In this document: one piece after another, positions 16,209 to 25,253 of the stretch | Layout of the letters: each line of letters begins with the position of its first letter | Numbering within the stretch: position 1 is the stretch's first letter | NCBI GenBank assembly: GCA_963616135.1 | Contig: CAVEJT010000001.1 | Span: 1-64,000 of the forward strand | Direction of reading: 5' to 3' | Source: UMGS1613 sp963616135 | GTDB lineage: Bacteria > Bacillota_I > Bacilli_A > RF39 > UBA660 | Length of the DNA: 64,000 nt | Program-made: the position numbers and the translations under genes | The notes under the pieces: generated by a model | Told to the model about the DNA's origin: nothing | The model's database searches: none | What the model saw: the letters and a program-made list of their open reading frames with translations, nothing else

Positions 16209-16214
16209 TATAAT
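16209..16214 (+). promoter_or_regulatory. Probable -10 element of mnmE
   Basis: TATAAT lies 21 bp before the mnmE ATG and downstream of the khpB terminator. The -35 region (TTTAAA at 17 bp) is weak. Confidence 0.45.
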
Positions 16215-16235
16215 ACATACGTTGGAAGTGATTAT

Positions 16236-17585
16236 ATGAATGATACAATAGCGGCTATATCAACAACTTTAGGAGTAGGGGCTATAGCCATAATAAGAGT
16301 AAGTGGTGATAAAGCTATTGATATAGTAAATAAGATATTTAAAGGAAAGAATTTAAAAAATGTAGAATCACACACTATCAACTATGGATATATAGTTGAT
16401 AATGGTAAAGAAATAGATGAGGTTTTGGTAAGTGTAATGAAATCACCAAAAACTTTTACTTGTGAAGACGTTGTTGAAATAAATACTCATGGCGGTATAG
16501 CTATTACAAATAAAGTTTTAGAACTTTTACTTACTCATGGCTGTAGATTAGCAGAACCTGGTGAATTTACAAAAAGGGCTTTTTTAAATGGTAGAATAGA
16601 TTTAATAGAAGCAGAAGGAGTAATGGATTTAATTAATTCAAAAACAGAAAAATCAAGAAAATTAGCTATTAATCAAGTAAATGGTGAGGTATCAAAATTA
16701 ATAAAAAATCTAAGACAACAAATAATAGAACTTTTAGCAAATATAGAAGTAAATATAGATTATCCAGAATATGAAGATATTGAAATTATGACTATAAATA
16801 AGATTAAAGAAAAAACTCAAGACATAGAATCAAAATTAAAAAATATATTGGATAAATCAAAAGATAGTAAATTGATAAAAGATGGAATTAAAACAATTAT
16901 TATAGGGAGTCCAAATGTAGGTAAAAGTAGTATATTAAATAGATTGTTAAATGAGAATAAAGCTATAGTAACCGATATAGCTGGAACGACGAGGGATATA
17001 GTTGAAGGAACGATATCAATAGACGGAATAATTCTTAATATAATAGATACAGCAGGAATTAGAAAAACTGATGATTTGGTAGAAAAAATAGGTGTTAAAA
17101 AAAGTTTAGATTTAATAGAAGAAGCGGATTTAATTTTGTATGTTTTAAATAATAATGAAATAATTACAAAAGATGAGTTATTGGTTCTTGATAAAATAAA
17201 AAATAAAAATAATATAGTAATTGTAAATAAAATAGATTTAGATAATAAATTAGATAAAAAAATATTAGATAATTATATAGAATTGTCAGTAAAAGATGAT
17301 ATAGGAATAGATAAATTAAGAAATAAAATAAAAGAAATGTTTAATTTAGATATGATAGATAAAGGTGATTTTACTTATTTAAGTAGTGCGAGATCAATTG
17401 CTTTAGTAAGATCAGCACTTAATTCATTAGAATCAGTAAATGATGGAATTAAAAATAATATGCCTATAGATATGGTAGAAATAGATTTAAAACAAGTGTG
17501 GTCAATTTTGGGTGAAATAATTGGAGAAACTTATAGTGATGAGTTAATTGATCAATTGTTTAGTCAATTTTGTTTAGGAAAATGA
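16236..17585 (+). CDS. mnmE: tRNA modification GTPase MnmE
   Basis: With MnmG makes the 5-carboxymethylaminomethyl group on wobble uridine of several tRNAs. It has 449 residues. It has an N-terminal tetrahydrofolate-binding domain, a helical domain and an inserted G domain: G1 GSPNVGKSS (about residues 222-230), G2 TDIAGTTRDIV, G3 DTAGI, G4 NKID. It ends FCLGK; the family ends in FCIGK with a functional cysteine. The stop directly after that lysine is TGA, which shows that TGA is a stop codon in this organism. Confidence 0.97.
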   Translation: MNDTIAAISTTLGVGAIAIIRVSGDKAIDIVNKIFKGKNLKNVESHTINYGYIVDNGKEIDEVLVSVMKSPKTFTCEDVVEINTHGGIAITNKVLELLLTHGCRLAEPGEFTKRAFLNGRIDLIEAEGVMDLINSKTEKSRKLAINQVNGEVSKLIKNLRQQIIELLANIEVNIDYPEYEDIEIMTINKIKEKTQDIESKLKNILDKSKDSKLIKDGIKTIIIGSPNVGKSSILNRLLNENKAIVTDIAGTTRDIVEGTISIDGIILNIIDTAGIRKTDDLVEKIGVKKSLDLIEEADLILYVLNNNEIITKDELLVLDKIKNKNNIVIVNKIDLDNKLDKKILDNYIELSVKDDIGIDKLRNKIKEMFNLDMIDKGDFTYLSSARSIALVRSALNSLESVNDGIKNNMPIDMVEIDLKQVWSILGEIIGETYSDELIDQLFSQFCLGK

Positions 17586-17640
17586 AATAGAGTTAAATAA
17601 AAATATAAAAATTTATATATTTAAATACTCTATTTGTTTA
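17584..17640 (+). terminator. Probable terminator after mnmE
   Basis: AAATAGAGTTAAATA and TATTTAAATACTCTATTT form a long imperfect AT-rich stem starting at the mnmE stop codon. The following T tract is short, so termination may be partial. Confidence 0.5.
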
Positions 17641-17677
17641 TATGGTAATAATAAAAATAGAAAGTTAGGTGATATCT

Positions 17678-19549
17678 ATGTATGATGTAATAGTAGTAGG
17701 CGGAGGTCATGCTGGTTGTGAAGCATCCTTGGCGAGTGCTAGAAAAAATCATAAAACTTTGTTAGTAACAGGAAACATAAAAAATATAGCAGATATGCCA
17801 TGTAATCCATCAATTGGTGGAAGTGCTAAAGGTATAGTTGTTCGTGAGATAGATGCTCTTGGTGGAGAAATGGGAAGAAACGCTGATAAAAGTTTACTTC
17901 AAATTAAAATGCTAAATAGTGCTAAAGGTCCTGCAGTAAGGGCTTTAAGAGCTCAAGCAGATAAAATAACATATCCTAAAAACATGTTGAAAACATTGAT
18001 GAATACACCTATGTTAGAAATTAAAGAAGCTTTAGTAGAAGATTTAATAATAAAAAATAATAAAATAGAGGGTGTGGTATTACAAGATGGAACTGAAATA
18101 AAATCTAAAGTGGTAATACTTACAACAGGTACATATTTGAAATCGGACATACTTGTAGGTGATACGAGAACTAGACAAGGTCCACACGGAGAAAAACCAA
18201 GCAATCATTTAAGTGATAAATTAAGAGAATATGGATTTAATATAATAAGATTGAAAACTGGTACACCACAAAGAATAGAAAAGAGTTCTATAGATTTTTC
18301 ACGTACCCAAATAGAAAACGGTGATGATAGGTATTGGACATTTAGTTTTGATAATAAAATTTATTATGATAAAGATAAACAAGTTCCATGTCATTTAATA
18401 TACACACAACCAGAAACTCACAGAATAATAAAAGAAAATTTACACAAATCTAGTATGTATGGTGGTCTTAAAGATATTAAAGGTATAGGTCCTAGATATT
18501 GTCCATCAATAGAAGATAAAATAACAAGATTTGCAGATAAAGAAAGACACCAGTTATTTTTAGAACCAGAAAGTATATATTACGATGATATATATATTCA
18601 AGGTTTTTCAACAAGTATGCCAAAAGATATTCAAGATAAAATGGTTCATAGTTTACCAGGATTAGAGAATGCTATAATAAATAAGTATGCATATGCAATC
18701 GAATACGATGCAATAGATTCAAAACAGTTAAAGCAATCATTAGAAACTAAAGTAGTAGAAGGTTTATTTACAGCTGGACAAATAAATGGTACAAGTGGAT
18801 ATGAAGAAGCGGCAGGTCAAGGTTTAATAGCTGGAATTAATGCCTCACTTAAAATAGAGGGTAGAGAACCATTAATTTTAAAAAGAAATGAAGCTTATAT
18901 AGGCGTACTTATTGATGATTTAGTAACAAAAGGTATTATTGACCCGTATAGATTACTTACTTCGCGAGCAGAATATAGATTATTATTAAGACATGATAAT
19001 GCAGATATGCGACTTAGAGATTACGGATATCAAATTGGATTAATAAATGAAGAAAGATATAATAGATTTTTAAATAAAAAGAAAAAAATAAAAGAATTAA
19101 CTGAATTTCTAAAAAACAACAAACTTACTCCTAAGAAAGAAATAAATGAATATTTAACTAGTTTAGGAGTTTCAGAAATAAAAGATGCGATTACTTTTTA
19201 TAATTTGATAAAAAGACCTGAAATAAGAATTGAATATATTAAACCATATTTAATTAAAGAGTATGATGATGAGGTTTTAGAACAAGTTGAAATAAATATA
19301 AAATATGAAGGATATATAGTAAAAGAAATAAAAGAATCAGAAAAAATGGTAGATTTGGATAATAAAAAAATTCCTGATGATATAGATTATGATAAAATAC
19401 ATAATTTAGCAAGCGAGGCAAAACAAAAATTAAAACAGATTCGTCCAACATCAATAGGTCAAGCATTAAGAATAAGTGGAGTAAATCCAGCAGATATATC
19501 CCTTATAATGGTATATATAAAGAAAGAATATTTTTATGAATCAAAATAA
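17678..19549 (+). CDS. mnmG: tRNA uridine-5-carboxymethylaminomethyl modification enzyme MnmG
   Basis: FAD-dependent partner of MnmE in wobble-uridine modification. It has 623 residues. The Rossmann FAD motif is VIVVGGGHAGCEASLAS (about residues 4-20); MPCNPSIGGSAKG, the cysteine-containing GIGPRYCPSIEDK and TAGQINGTSGYEEAAGQG are family signatures. The C-terminal helical domain carries YEGYI and the SGVNPADISLIMVY end. The ATG at 17678 follows GGTGATATCT; the upstream GTG lies inside that ribosome-binding site. It overlaps rsmG by 14 bases. Confidence 0.97.
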   Translation: MYDVIVVGGGHAGCEASLASARKNHKTLLVTGNIKNIADMPCNPSIGGSAKGIVVREIDALGGEMGRNADKSLLQIKMLNSAKGPAVRALRAQADKITYPKNMLKTLMNTPMLEIKEALVEDLIIKNNKIEGVVLQDGTEIKSKVVILTTGTYLKSDILVGDTRTRQGPHGEKPSNHLSDKLREYGFNIIRLKTGTPQRIEKSSIDFSRTQIENGDDRYWTFSFDNKIYYDKDKQVPCHLIYTQPETHRIIKENLHKSSMYGGLKDIKGIGPRYCPSIEDKITRFADKERHQLFLEPESIYYDDIYIQGFSTSMPKDIQDKMVHSLPGLENAIINKYAYAIEYDAIDSKQLKQSLETKVVEGLFTAGQINGTSGYEEAAGQGLIAGINASLKIEGREPLILKRNEAYIGVLIDDLVTKGIIDPYRLLTSRAEYRLLLRHDNADMRLRDYGYQIGLINEERYNRFLNKKKKIKELTEFLKNNKLTPKKEINEYLTSLGVSEIKDAITFYNLIKRPEIRIEYIKPYLIKEYDDEVLEQVEINIKYEGYIVKEIKESEKMVDLDNKKIPDDIDYDKIHNLASEAKQKLKQIRPTSIGQALRISGVNPADISLIMVYIKKEYFYESK

Positions 19550-20234
19550 ATTTGTAGAAGAATTAAGTTTATTAGGCATAAATGTAACCAAAGATAAATT
19601 AGATAAACTTGAAAAATATTATAATCTATTAATAGATTATAATAAAGTTATGAATTTAACTGGTATAACAGATCATGATGAAGTTTATTTAAAGCATTTT
19701 TATGATTCTTTAACACTTGCTAAAGTTGTAGATTTAAACAATTATAAAACATTATGTGATATTGGAACGGGAGCTGGTTTTCCTGGTATTGTATTAAAAA
19801 TATTTTATCCCAATTTAAAAATAACGCTAATAGATTCATTAAATAAAAGAATTATATTTTTGAATAAAGTTATAGAAGAATTAGATTTAGAAGGTATAAT
19901 TGCTATTCATTCTAGGATAGAAGAATATGGAATAAAAAATAGAGATTTATTTGATATAGTAACTGCGCGTGCGGTGGCTCCTCTAAATATTTTACTTGAA
20001 TATAGTATTCCAATACTTAAAGTAAATGGATTATTTTTGCCAATGAAGGCTAATTTAGATAATGAGAAATATGATAATGCATTAAAAAAATTAAATTGTA
20101 CATTAGAAAAAACAGAACAATTTTTATTACCAATAGAAAATAGTAATCGTTCAATTTTATTAATAAAAAAACAAAATGAGACAAATATGAAGTATCCAAG
20201 AAGATTTAATTTAATTAAGACTAATCCACTATAA
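19536..20234 (+). CDS. rsmG: 16S rRNA (guanine-N7)-methyltransferase RsmG
   Basis: Methylates N7 of a guanosine in the 530 loop of 16S rRNA (G527 in E. coli), the change whose loss gives low-level streptomycin resistance. It has 232 residues. The SAM-binding motif CDIGTGAGFPGIVLKI (about residues 69-84) is intact, followed by the motif VTARAVAPL. The start overlaps mnmG. Next comes noc, so the order mnmE-mnmG-rsmG-noc matches Bacillus. The stop codon lies in the loop of the terminator hairpin. Confidence 0.96.
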   Translation: MNQNKFVEELSLLGINVTKDKLDKLEKYYNLLIDYNKVMNLTGITDHDEVYLKHFYDSLTLAKVVDLNNYKTLCDIGTGAGFPGIVLKIFYPNLKITLIDSLNKRIIFLNKVIEELDLEGIIAIHSRIEEYGIKNRDLFDIVTARAVAPLNILLEYSIPILKVNGLFLPMKANLDNEKYDNALKKLNCTLEKTEQFLLPIENSNRSILLIKKQNETNMKYPRRFNLIKTNPL

Positions 20235-20249
20235 TTAGTCTTTTTTATT
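20217..20249 (+). terminator. Intrinsic terminator overlapping the rsmG stop
   Basis: AAGACTAAT (20217-20225) and ATTAGTCTT (20234-20242) form a 9-bp stem followed by TTTTT. The loop contains the end of the rsmG frame, so translation to the stop codon could disrupt the hairpin until the ribosome leaves. Confidence 0.8.
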
Positions 20250-20315
20250 TGGGAAATACTTATAAAATAACAAAAAAATAACATTTCCCAAAAAAATTAC
20301 AAATATTTCCCAAAA
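20249..20315. repeat. Noc-site half sequences in front of noc
   Basis: GGGAAATA (20251-20258), ATTTCCC (20283-20289) and TATTTCCC (20304-20311) are halves of the Noc-binding palindrome, arranged outward with 23 and 14 bp spacers and each flanked by A/T tracts (TTTGGG, CCCAAAA). The last ends 7 bp before the -35 of the noc promoter. The likely reading is autoregulation or loading of Noc; a cruciform or hairpin role is also possible. Confidence 0.5.
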
Positions 20316-20318
20316 CTA

Positions 20319-20347
20319 TTGTAAAAAATAAATAAATATTGTAAAAT
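20319..20347 (+). promoter_or_regulatory. Promoter of noc
   Basis: TTGTAA (20319-20324) and TAAAAT (20342-20347) are separated by 17 bp, about 30 bp before the noc ATG. The half sites immediately upstream place Noc in a position to affect this promoter. Confidence 0.6.
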
Positions 20348-20376
20348 AGTTTTAGAGAATAAAAAGGAGGGATAGC

Positions 20377-21948
20377 ATGAATGAGAATTCGTCTAGGGTA
20401 ATTGCTGTTGATATTAATGACATATTGCCTAACAGATTTCAACCAAGAATTCAATTTGATGAGGATGAAATTCTAGATTTATCTGATTCGATAAAAGAAC
20501 ATGGTGTTATTCAACCTTTAGTTGTTAGAACAATTGGAGATAAATATGAAATAATAGCAGGTGAAAGAAGATATAAAGCAAGTGTACTTGCTGGAAAAGA
20601 TACAGTACCTGTTATAGTTAAAAATTTAAATGATAAAGATAGTGCAGAGATTGCATTAATAGAAAATATACAAAGAAAAAATTTAACTCCAATAGAAGAA
20701 GCTTTGTCATATAAAAAGATTTTAGATATGGGGTATGTAACTCAAGAGGGGTTAGCTGAAAAGCTGGGTAAAAGTCAACCATCTATAGCAAACAAGATAA
20801 GACTTTTAAATTTATCTGATGAAGTTCAAGAAGCTTTATTGGATAATAAAATTTCCGAACGTCATGCCAGGTCATTGCTACGCTTGCCAACATCAAAACT
20901 CCAAAATGAAATGTTGGATAGAATAATAAAAGAGCGATTGACTGTTAGAAAAACAGATGAAGAAATAGATAAATTAAAAAATTCAAAAACAAATGAGATT
21001 GAAGAAAAAGAAGGAAAAGGGGAATCAGAAATGAATACAAATTTAAATTTAGGAGAAATGTCACAACAACCAGTTCCAAATTTTGATATTTTTGGAACAA
21101 ATAACGTTAATATGCCAAATCCAATGCCACAAGCACCAGTAGAGCCTGTAACAACTCCATCGCCAGTAATGATGAGTGCACCAGTACAAGAACCAGCTGT
21201 ATCTCCAATGATGAATCCAGTTGATACAATATCACAAAATTCAATACCAAGTGCACCACAACAACCAGTAGTGGAACCAAGTCAAGTAACACCATCAATA
21301 CAATTTGATGCAAACGGATTTGTAGTATCAGATGGAACAACAAGTATGCCACAAGCACCAATAGAACCTGTAACAACTCCATCACCAGTAATGATGAGTG
21401 CACCAGTACAAGAACCAGAGGTATCTCCAATGATAAATCCAGTTGATACAATATCACAAAATTCAATACCAAGTGTGTCACAACAACCAGTAGTGGAACC
21501 AACACCTGTAGTAGAACCAATGCAATTTAGTTCAAATGAGTTTACATTACCAAATGATATGAATCAAATAAACTCTTCTTTCAATCAACAAAGTAATCAA
21601 TTACCAGATATAACAATACCTGAAACAAAACCAATTGTTGATAGTTCCTCATTTTCAACAGATACTACACAAAGTACTCTTACATCACAAAATACTGGTA
21701 TTAGTAATAGTTCTAGTATACAAAATTCTTCTTTACAAGAACCAATTATAATAACTGATTATAATAAACAATATGATCCTATAATGCCAACATCATTGAA
21801 TCATCCAATCCAAAAAGAGGATTTTAAAGAAGTAATTAATGCTATAAGAGAATGTTCTTCAAAAATAGAAAAATATGGTTACAAAATTGATGTAGAAGAG
21901 TATGATTTAGCTCAATTGTATCAAGTAATATTTAAAATAGAAAAATAG
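20377..21948 (+). CDS. noc: Nucleoid occlusion protein Noc-like, with long repeated linker
   Basis: ParB-type CTP-binding clamp, 523 residues against roughly 280 in Bacillus. The N-terminal domain has the CTP-binding box GERRYKASVLAG (about residues 67-78) and ENIQRKNLTPIEEA; the HTH is GKSQPSIANKIRLLNL. The Gln after KS and the Lys in ANK match the Noc specificity residues (Spo0J has Arg and a non-lysine residue). From about residue 215 to 465 there is a P, Q, S, T, V-rich low-complexity linker with two 76-residue repeats, then a short C-terminal helical domain from HPIQKEDFKEVI. Position after rsmG also supports Noc. Good AAGGAGG site before the ATG. Confidence 0.85.
   Translation: MNENSSRVIAVDINDILPNRFQPRIQFDEDEILDLSDSIKEHGVIQPLVVRTIGDKYEIIAGERRYKASVLAGKDTVPVIVKNLNDKDSAEIALIENIQRKNLTPIEEALSYKKILDMGYVTQEGLAEKLGKSQPSIANKIRLLNLSDEVQEALLDNKISERHARSLLRLPTSKLQNEMLDRIIKERLTVRKTDEEIDKLKNSKTNEIEEKEGKGESEMNTNLNLGEMSQQPVPNFDIFGTNNVNMPNPMPQAPVEPVTTPSPVMMSAPVQEPAVSPMMNPVDTISQNSIPSAPQQPVVEPSQVTPSIQFDANGFVVSDGTTSMPQAPIEPVTTPSPVMMSAPVQEPEVSPMINPVDTISQNSIPSVSQQPVVEPTPVVEPMQFSSNEFTLPNDMNQINSSFNQQSNQLPDITIPETKPIVDSSSFSTDTTQSTLTSQNTGISNSSSIQNSSLQEPIIITDYNKQYDPIMPTSLNHPIQKEDFKEVINAIRECSSKIEKYGYKIDVEEYDLAQLYQVIFKIEK
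21118..21555 (+). repeat. Two tandem coding repeats in the Noc linker
   Basis: A unit of about 228 bp is repeated. Copy 1 starts near 21121 (MPQAPVEPVTTPSPVMMSAP) and copy 2 near 21349 (MPQAPIEPVTTPSPVMMSAP). Each continues with VQEP, VSPM, NPVDTISQNSIPS and QQPVVEP. The copies drift towards their ends, so the duplication is not very recent. Confidence 0.9.
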
Positions 21949-21952
21949 TATT

Positions 21953-22018
21953 GAACTGATTTGAAGAAAATTTACACGTTTTTTATTTCGTGTATAAATT
22001 TATCAAACCAGTTTTTTT
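21953..22018 (+). terminator. Terminator after noc
   Basis: A long imperfect hairpin: AACTGATTTGA pairs with TCAAACCAGTT, enclosing TTTACACG and CGTGTATAAA, followed by a run of seven T. Confidence 0.7.
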
Positions 22019-22120
22019 AAATTTAATAGAATAAAAATATAATCAAATAACTAAATTGATTGTTATTTGATTATATTTATGATATGATTAATTGTAGAAG
22101 AACGTTCTGTAGGTGATAAT

Positions 22121-22801
22121 ATGTCAAAATTATTAGTATTTGTTTTTATATTTTTTTTAGGTAGTACATTTGGATGGATATTGGAATTGTTTTTTAGAAG
22201 AATTGTTCATAAAAAGTGGGTTAATCCGGGATTTTTAACAGGACCTTATTTACCAATATATGGCTTTGGATTATGTGTTTTAACATATAGTTATATGTTA
22301 TTTACTAATCTATCGTTAAACCCTATATTAGTTATATTGTTAATGGGATTATTTATGACTATAATTGAATTAATTGGAGGACTTTGTTTTATATATGGGG
22401 GTTATGTAAAACTTTGGGATTACAGTAATCAATGGGGAAATTATAAAGGGATAATATGTCCATTGTTTTCACTCATATGGACTATTTTAGGTGGCGTTTA
22501 TTATTATTTTATTGCTCCTTATGTATTGAGAGCTCTTGATTGGTTCTCTTGTAATTTATCGTTTTCATTTATACTTGGAATATTTGTTGGGTTGATATGT
22601 ATTGATTTTATTAATTCAACAAAATTATTAGTAAAAATAAGAAAATTTGCTAAAGAAAATGATGTTAAGGTTAAGTATGAGGAATTTATATCATATATAA
22701 AAGATTTACCAGAGAAAGGTAAAAAATATTTCTTCACAAGACCACTTAAGAGGATAGCTTCAATAAAAGATTCTTTAGAAGAATATGTAAAAAATCATTA
22801 A
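22121..22801 (+). CDS. Putative membrane protein of the CmpB-like ABC-transporter type IV family (PF06541-like)
   Basis: Multi-pass membrane protein of 226 residues that I place by pattern in the family annotated 'putative ABC transporter permease / CmpB'. Hallmarks are FFLGSTFGWILELFFRR, FLTGPYLPIYGFG, IELIGGLCFIYG and LWDYSNQWGNYKG, with five or more hydrophobic segments and a basic C-terminal tail. No real transport function has been shown for the family. A paralogue lies at 49.3-49.8 kb (IPIYGIG, IEIIGGYLI, LWDYSNHKLNVGKY). It has a probable promoter TTGTTA-17-TATGAT and its own terminator. Confidence 0.75.
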   Translation: MSKLLVFVFIFFLGSTFGWILELFFRRIVHKKWVNPGFLTGPYLPIYGFGLCVLTYSYMLFTNLSLNPILVILLMGLFMTIIELIGGLCFIYGGYVKLWDYSNQWGNYKGIICPLFSLIWTILGGVYYYFIAPYVLRALDWFSCNLSFSFILGIFVGLICIDFINSTKLLVKIRKFAKENDVKVKYEEFISYIKDLPEKGKKYFFTRPLKRIASIKDSLEEYVKNH

Positions 22802-22810
22802 ATATAAAAT

Positions 22811-22836
22811 GCAAGATCAACTATCTTGTTTTTTAT
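22811..22836 (+). terminator. Intrinsic terminator
   Basis: CAAGAT and ATCTTG pair around CAACT, followed by TTTTTTAT. It separates the upstream membrane gene from uvrB. Confidence 0.7.
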
Positions 22837-22886
22837 ATAAAATAATGATAGAATTATTCCAAGAAATAAATTAATTGGAGGTATAT

Positions 22887-24833
22887 ATGTTTAATCTTGT
22901 ATCTAAATTTAAACCAACTGGTGATCAACCTGATGCTATAAAAAAATTAGTATCTGGAATAAAAACTGGTGAAAAGAATCAAGTATTAAAAGGTGTAACT
23001 GGAAGTGGAAAAACATTTACAATGGCAAATATAATAAAAGAAACTAATAAACCAACATTAATACTTGCTCATAATAAAACACTTGCAGGACAATTATATG
23101 CTGAATTTAAAGAATTTTTCCCACAAAATAATGTATTTTTATTCGTCTCTTACTACGACTATTACCAACCTGAAGCATATATTGCTAAAACAGATACTTA
23201 TATTGCTAAAGACGCTGCTATAAATGATGAAATAGATGAATTAAGACATGCTGCAACAGCTGCTCTTTTAAACTATAAAGATGTAATAATAATAGCTTCT
23301 GTATCATGTATTTATGGTATAGGAGAAATAGAAGAATATAAAAATAAGATGCTTACATTAAATGTAGGACAAACTATTGATAGAGAAAAAATATTAGAAA
23401 AATTAATAGATATGTTGTATGAGCGAAATGATATAGATTTTAAAAGGGGCACTTTTAGGGCTAAAGGTGACATAATAGATATTATTCCAGTAGGACAACA
23501 TTCTAAAGGAATTAGAATAGAATTATTTGGCGATGAAATAGAAACCATAAAAGAATTTGATTCTTTAACAGGAAATATATTAAGTAGTAAAAAATCAATT
23601 TCAATATTTCCAGCAAGTCATTTCGTAACAAGTGAGGATAAATTACATAAAGCGATAGAAAATATAAGAGTAGAACTAGATGATAGATTAAAGTATTTTC
23701 AAAAGGAAAATAAATTATTAGAATATCAAAGATTAAAAGAAAGAACTTGTTATGATATGGAATTATTAGAAGAAACTGGTTTTTGTAGAGGGGTAGAAAA
23801 TTACTCAAGACATCTTGCTTTAAAACCAGCAGGAGCTACTCCAACAACACTAATTGATTTTTTTGATAAAGATTTTCTTCTTTTCGTAGATGAATCACAT
23901 GTTACTATACCTCAAGTAAGAGGAATGTATAATGGTGATAGAGCTCGTAAAGAAATGCTTGTAGATTATGGATTTAGATTACCAAGTGCCATGGATAATA
24001 GACCTCTAAAATTTGATGAATTTGAAAGTAAAATAAATCAAGTAATATATGTATCAGCAACCCCAGGAGATTATGAATTAGAAAAATCAAAAACAGTAGT
24101 GGAACAAATAATAAGACCAACAGGACTTTTAGATCCAATAATAGAAGTACATCCAACAAAAAATCAAATAGATGATTTAATAGAAGAAATAAATAAAAGA
24201 ACTGAAAAAAATGAGAAAGTATTAATAACAACTTTAACTATAAGAATGGCAGAAGAATTAACACAATATTTAAAGGGATTAGATATTAAAGTTGCTTATT
24301 TACACTCCGAAATAAAAACATTAGAAAGATTAAAAATTATAAGAGATTTACGATTAGGTAAATATGATGTATTAGTAGGCATAAATTTATTAAGAGAAGG
24401 ATTAGATATCCCAGAAGTAAGTTTAGTTGCCATAATGGATGCTGATAAACAAGGTTTCTTGAGAAGTGAAAGAAGTTTAATTCAAACAATTGGTAGAGCT
24501 GCTAGAAATGCAAATGGAAAAGTAATAATGTATGCAGATAACGTTAGTGACTCAATGGATATAGCAATCAAAGAAACAAATAGAAGAAGAACTATTCAAG
24601 AAGAATATAATAAAAAACATAATATAGTTCCAAAAACAATAGTAAAAGATATTTCAGATATTATTTCAAATACAGTAGAATTAGAAGAAAAAGAACCACA
24701 AAAATTATCTAAACAAGATAAAGCTAAATTAATGATAAGATTAGAACAAGAAATGAAAGAAGCAGCAAAAAATTTGGATTTTGAAAGGGCTATGGAACTT
24801 AGAGATGCATTATTTGAATTAAAAGCAGAATAG
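22887..24833 (+). CDS. uvrB: Excinuclease ABC subunit B
   Basis: Damage-verifying helicase-like subunit of nucleotide excision repair, 648 residues. Walker A is LKGVTGSGKTFTMANI (about residues 35-50); the damage-probing beta-hairpin is SYYDYYQPEAYIAKTDTYI; the DEAD-like box is DESHVTIPQ. Motifs V and VI appear as GINLLREGLDIPEVSLVAI and QTIGRAARNANGKVI, and the C-terminal UVR motif is KNLDFERAMELRDAL. The ATG at 22887 follows TTGGAGGTATAT. No uvrA follows it directly, unlike in B. subtilis. Confidence 0.97.
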   Translation: MFNLVSKFKPTGDQPDAIKKLVSGIKTGEKNQVLKGVTGSGKTFTMANIIKETNKPTLILAHNKTLAGQLYAEFKEFFPQNNVFLFVSYYDYYQPEAYIAKTDTYIAKDAAINDEIDELRHAATAALLNYKDVIIIASVSCIYGIGEIEEYKNKMLTLNVGQTIDREKILEKLIDMLYERNDIDFKRGTFRAKGDIIDIIPVGQHSKGIRIELFGDEIETIKEFDSLTGNILSSKKSISIFPASHFVTSEDKLHKAIENIRVELDDRLKYFQKENKLLEYQRLKERTCYDMELLEETGFCRGVENYSRHLALKPAGATPTTLIDFFDKDFLLFVDESHVTIPQVRGMYNGDRARKEMLVDYGFRLPSAMDNRPLKFDEFESKINQVIYVSATPGDYELEKSKTVVEQIIRPTGLLDPIIEVHPTKNQIDDLIEEINKRTEKNEKVLITTLTIRMAEELTQYLKGLDIKVAYLHSEIKTLERLKIIRDLRLGKYDVLVGINLLREGLDIPEVSLVAIMDADKQGFLRSERSLIQTIGRAARNANGKVIMYADNVSDSMDIAIKETNRRRTIQEEYNKKHNIVPKTIVKDISDIISNTVELEEKEPQKLSKQDKAKLMIRLEQEMKEAAKNLDFERAMELRDALFELKAE

Positions 24834-24857
24834 GTATATAATTAAATAGGTGATAAA

Positions 24858-25253
24858 ATGAAAATAAATAAGTATTTAGATTGGTTTATACATATGTTAG
24901 GTTATGCACTTGTATTAGTAACCGTTTCAATAATATTTAAAAAAACAGTATATATAGATAATTCATATTATGGATTGTGGGGACTTATAGCAGTCATTAT
25001 AATATTTGCTTTAAACAGAACAATAAAACCTTTATTAGTATGGATAACACTTCCTCTTACTGCTATTACATTAGGACTTTTTTATCCTCTTATAAACATA
25101 TTAATACTAAAGATAACTGACTTTATACTAATGGAACACTTTGATATACATGGAACATTTATGGTATTTATAGTATCAATAATTATTTCTATTATGAATG
25201 CTATAATGGATAATATAATAATAGATGTATTCTTGAAGGGAATGAAAAAATGA
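24858..25253 (+). CDS. Small integral membrane protein, YvlD / phage-holin-superfamily-IV-like
   Basis: A 131-residue protein with four predicted membrane segments and the motif ALNRTIKPLLVWITLPLTAITLGLFYPLINILIL, which matches the family (PF04020-like, YvlD) annotated as '4-TMS phage holin'. These are chromosomal membrane proteins, not lysis proteins. It overlaps lgt by four bases (ATGA) and follows uvrB closely, so the three form one unit. Function unknown. Confidence 0.75.
   Translation: MKINKYLDWFIHMLGYALVLVTVSIIFKKTVYIDNSYYGLWGLIAVIIIFALNRTIKPLLVWITLPLTAITLGLFYPLINILILKITDFILMEHFDIHGTFMVFIVSIIISIMNAIMDNIIIDVFLKGMKK

Noticed and set aside
17583..17585. Possible use of TGA as tryptophan (mycoplasma code)
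   Set aside because: MnmE ends FCLGK then TGA, exactly as its family ends, and Trp is encoded by TGG throughout gyrA and rplP; TGA is a stop.
20249..20315. Noc half sites as the rsmG terminator
   Set aside because: The rsmG terminator is the separate AAGACTAAT hairpin with a T run; the half sites follow it and lack a T run on the plus strand.
24858..25253. Phage origin of the 'holin-like' gene at 24.9 kb
   Set aside because: It is the chromosomal YvlD type between uvrB and lgt, with no phage genes around.
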